A DNA stretch of 34,000 nucleotides from an uncultured Burkholderiales bacterium (lineage in GTDB: Bacteria > Pseudomonadota > Gammaproteobacteria > Burkholderiales > Burkholderiaceae_C), in contig CAIZHQ010000020.1 of assembly GCA_903932865.1 (NCBI GenBank), positions 1-34,000 on the forward strand, given 5' to 3'. Below are positions 33,566 to 34,000 of this stretch, in pieces. The position numbers were made by a program, and so were the translations under genes. The first letter of the stretch is position 1; every line of letters starts with the position of its first letter. The notes below the pieces were generated by a model, which saw nothing but the letters and a program-made list of their open reading frames with translations, had not been told where the DNA came from and made no database searches.

Positions 33566-34000
33566 TTTTTCACCTCCACAGGTGCTGCATCAGTTTCTGC
33601 AACAGGGGCAGGCGCAGCTTGGGTCGGGGCCATTTTGACCACTTGCATGCGGTCAGCCGCACGCACCTTGACTTGGATGGACGGGTCTATCGCCTTGCTG
33701 TCCTTGCGCTCACGCAAAGTCAGGGCAATGGCCGCGATCATGGCCACCAGCAAGATGGCCGCCGCGATCTGGATCGGCATCAGGTATTCGGTGTAGAGCA
33801 AGATGCCCAATGCCTTGGCGTTGTCCACCGGCAAAGCACCGTTGCCCATGGGCGGTGCTTCCGACACGCGAAAACCGGATAACAACACAGCGGCCATTTC
33901 GAGGGCCACGATGGCCCCCAAAGTGGCCGCTAAAGGAAAGTTTTTCCAAAAACCTTTGCGCACAGTGTCGATGCCGATGTCCAGCATCATCACCACGAAC
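33562..34000 (-). CDS. nuoJ: NADH-quinone oxidoreductase subunit J, C-terminal part (cut by window edge)
   Basis: About 146 codons are visible; the gene continues beyond the right edge, so the internal Met codons near 33996 are not the start. The first residues seen, [11 protein letters not shown], are the well-known end of NuoJ helix 3 (the pi-bulge helix region precedes it). Helices follow at [21 protein letters not shown] and [23 protein letters not shown]. The C-terminal tail is Ala/Pro/Lys-rich. Overlaps nuoK by 4 bp. Confidence 0.95.
   Translation of the reverse strand, partial: FVVMMLDIGIDTVRKGFWKNFPLAATLGAIVALEMAAVLLSGFRVSEAPPMGNGALPVDNAKALGILLYTEYLMPIQIAAAILLVAMIAAIALTLRERKDSKAIDPSIQVKVRAADRMQVVKMAPTQAAPAPVAETDAAPVEVKK

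Overview
The window looks like a chromosomal segment of a motile, aerobic betaproteobacterium, most likely Burkholderiales, family Comamonadaceae. This is inferred from gene content: a Bug/TctC solute-binding protein, DUF2818 directly after nuoN, DUF1178, and a mutL - Bcr/CflA transporter - miaA run. No 16S or other marker is present. Coding density is high, codon use is GC-rich, and I see no insertion sequence, phage gene, tRNA, rRNA or CRISPR array.

Region 1 (1-3.7 kb, + strand) starts inside a long protein made almost only of 8-residue repeats, which ends at a clear rho-independent terminator. A textbook sigma-54 (-24/-12) promoter follows, then a perfect 12-bp hairpin in the leader, a TPR-like gene, a flagellin gene, and a tiny four-cysteine protein. 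Region 2 (3.7-11.7 kb, +) is a 329-bp AT-rich control region with a second textbook sigma-54 promoter. It precedes a FleQ/FlrC-type sigma-54 activator and the export/basal-body operon fliEFGHIJ. The two sigma-54 promoters, the shared GTCAA-type boxes near both, and an activator with a receiver-like domain lacking a recognisable phospho-acceptor together suggest a FleQ-like flagellar hierarchy.

Region 3 (11.7-21.4 kb) is accessory metabolism: a secreted protein of unknown function, an SDR overlapping a flavin monooxygenase, a BASS-family transporter overlapping an NAD-dependent epimerase, a Bug-type binding protein, and a phthalate-4,5-dioxygenase-like Rieske oxygenase. An IclR-family regulator (PobR type) is divergent from pobA. 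The spacer between those last two carries a three-half-site operator of the kind described for PobR/PcaU. The aromatic genes point to protocatechuate as the common product.

Region 4 (21.4-26.6 kb) is housekeeping: dedA divergent from mutL, then a Bcr/CflA drug exporter and miaA, which meets arfB at overlapping stop codons. Region 5 (26.2-34 kb, - strand) is the distal end of the complex I operon, nuoJ (cut by the window edge), nuoK, nuoL, nuoM and nuoN, followed by DUF2818, a Nudix hydrolase, DUF1178 and arfB.

The least explained part is the first 4 kb. The octapeptide array has a hidden higher-order period of 17 octads (136 residues, 408 bp). It lies beside a sigma-54-controlled TPR-flagellin unit.
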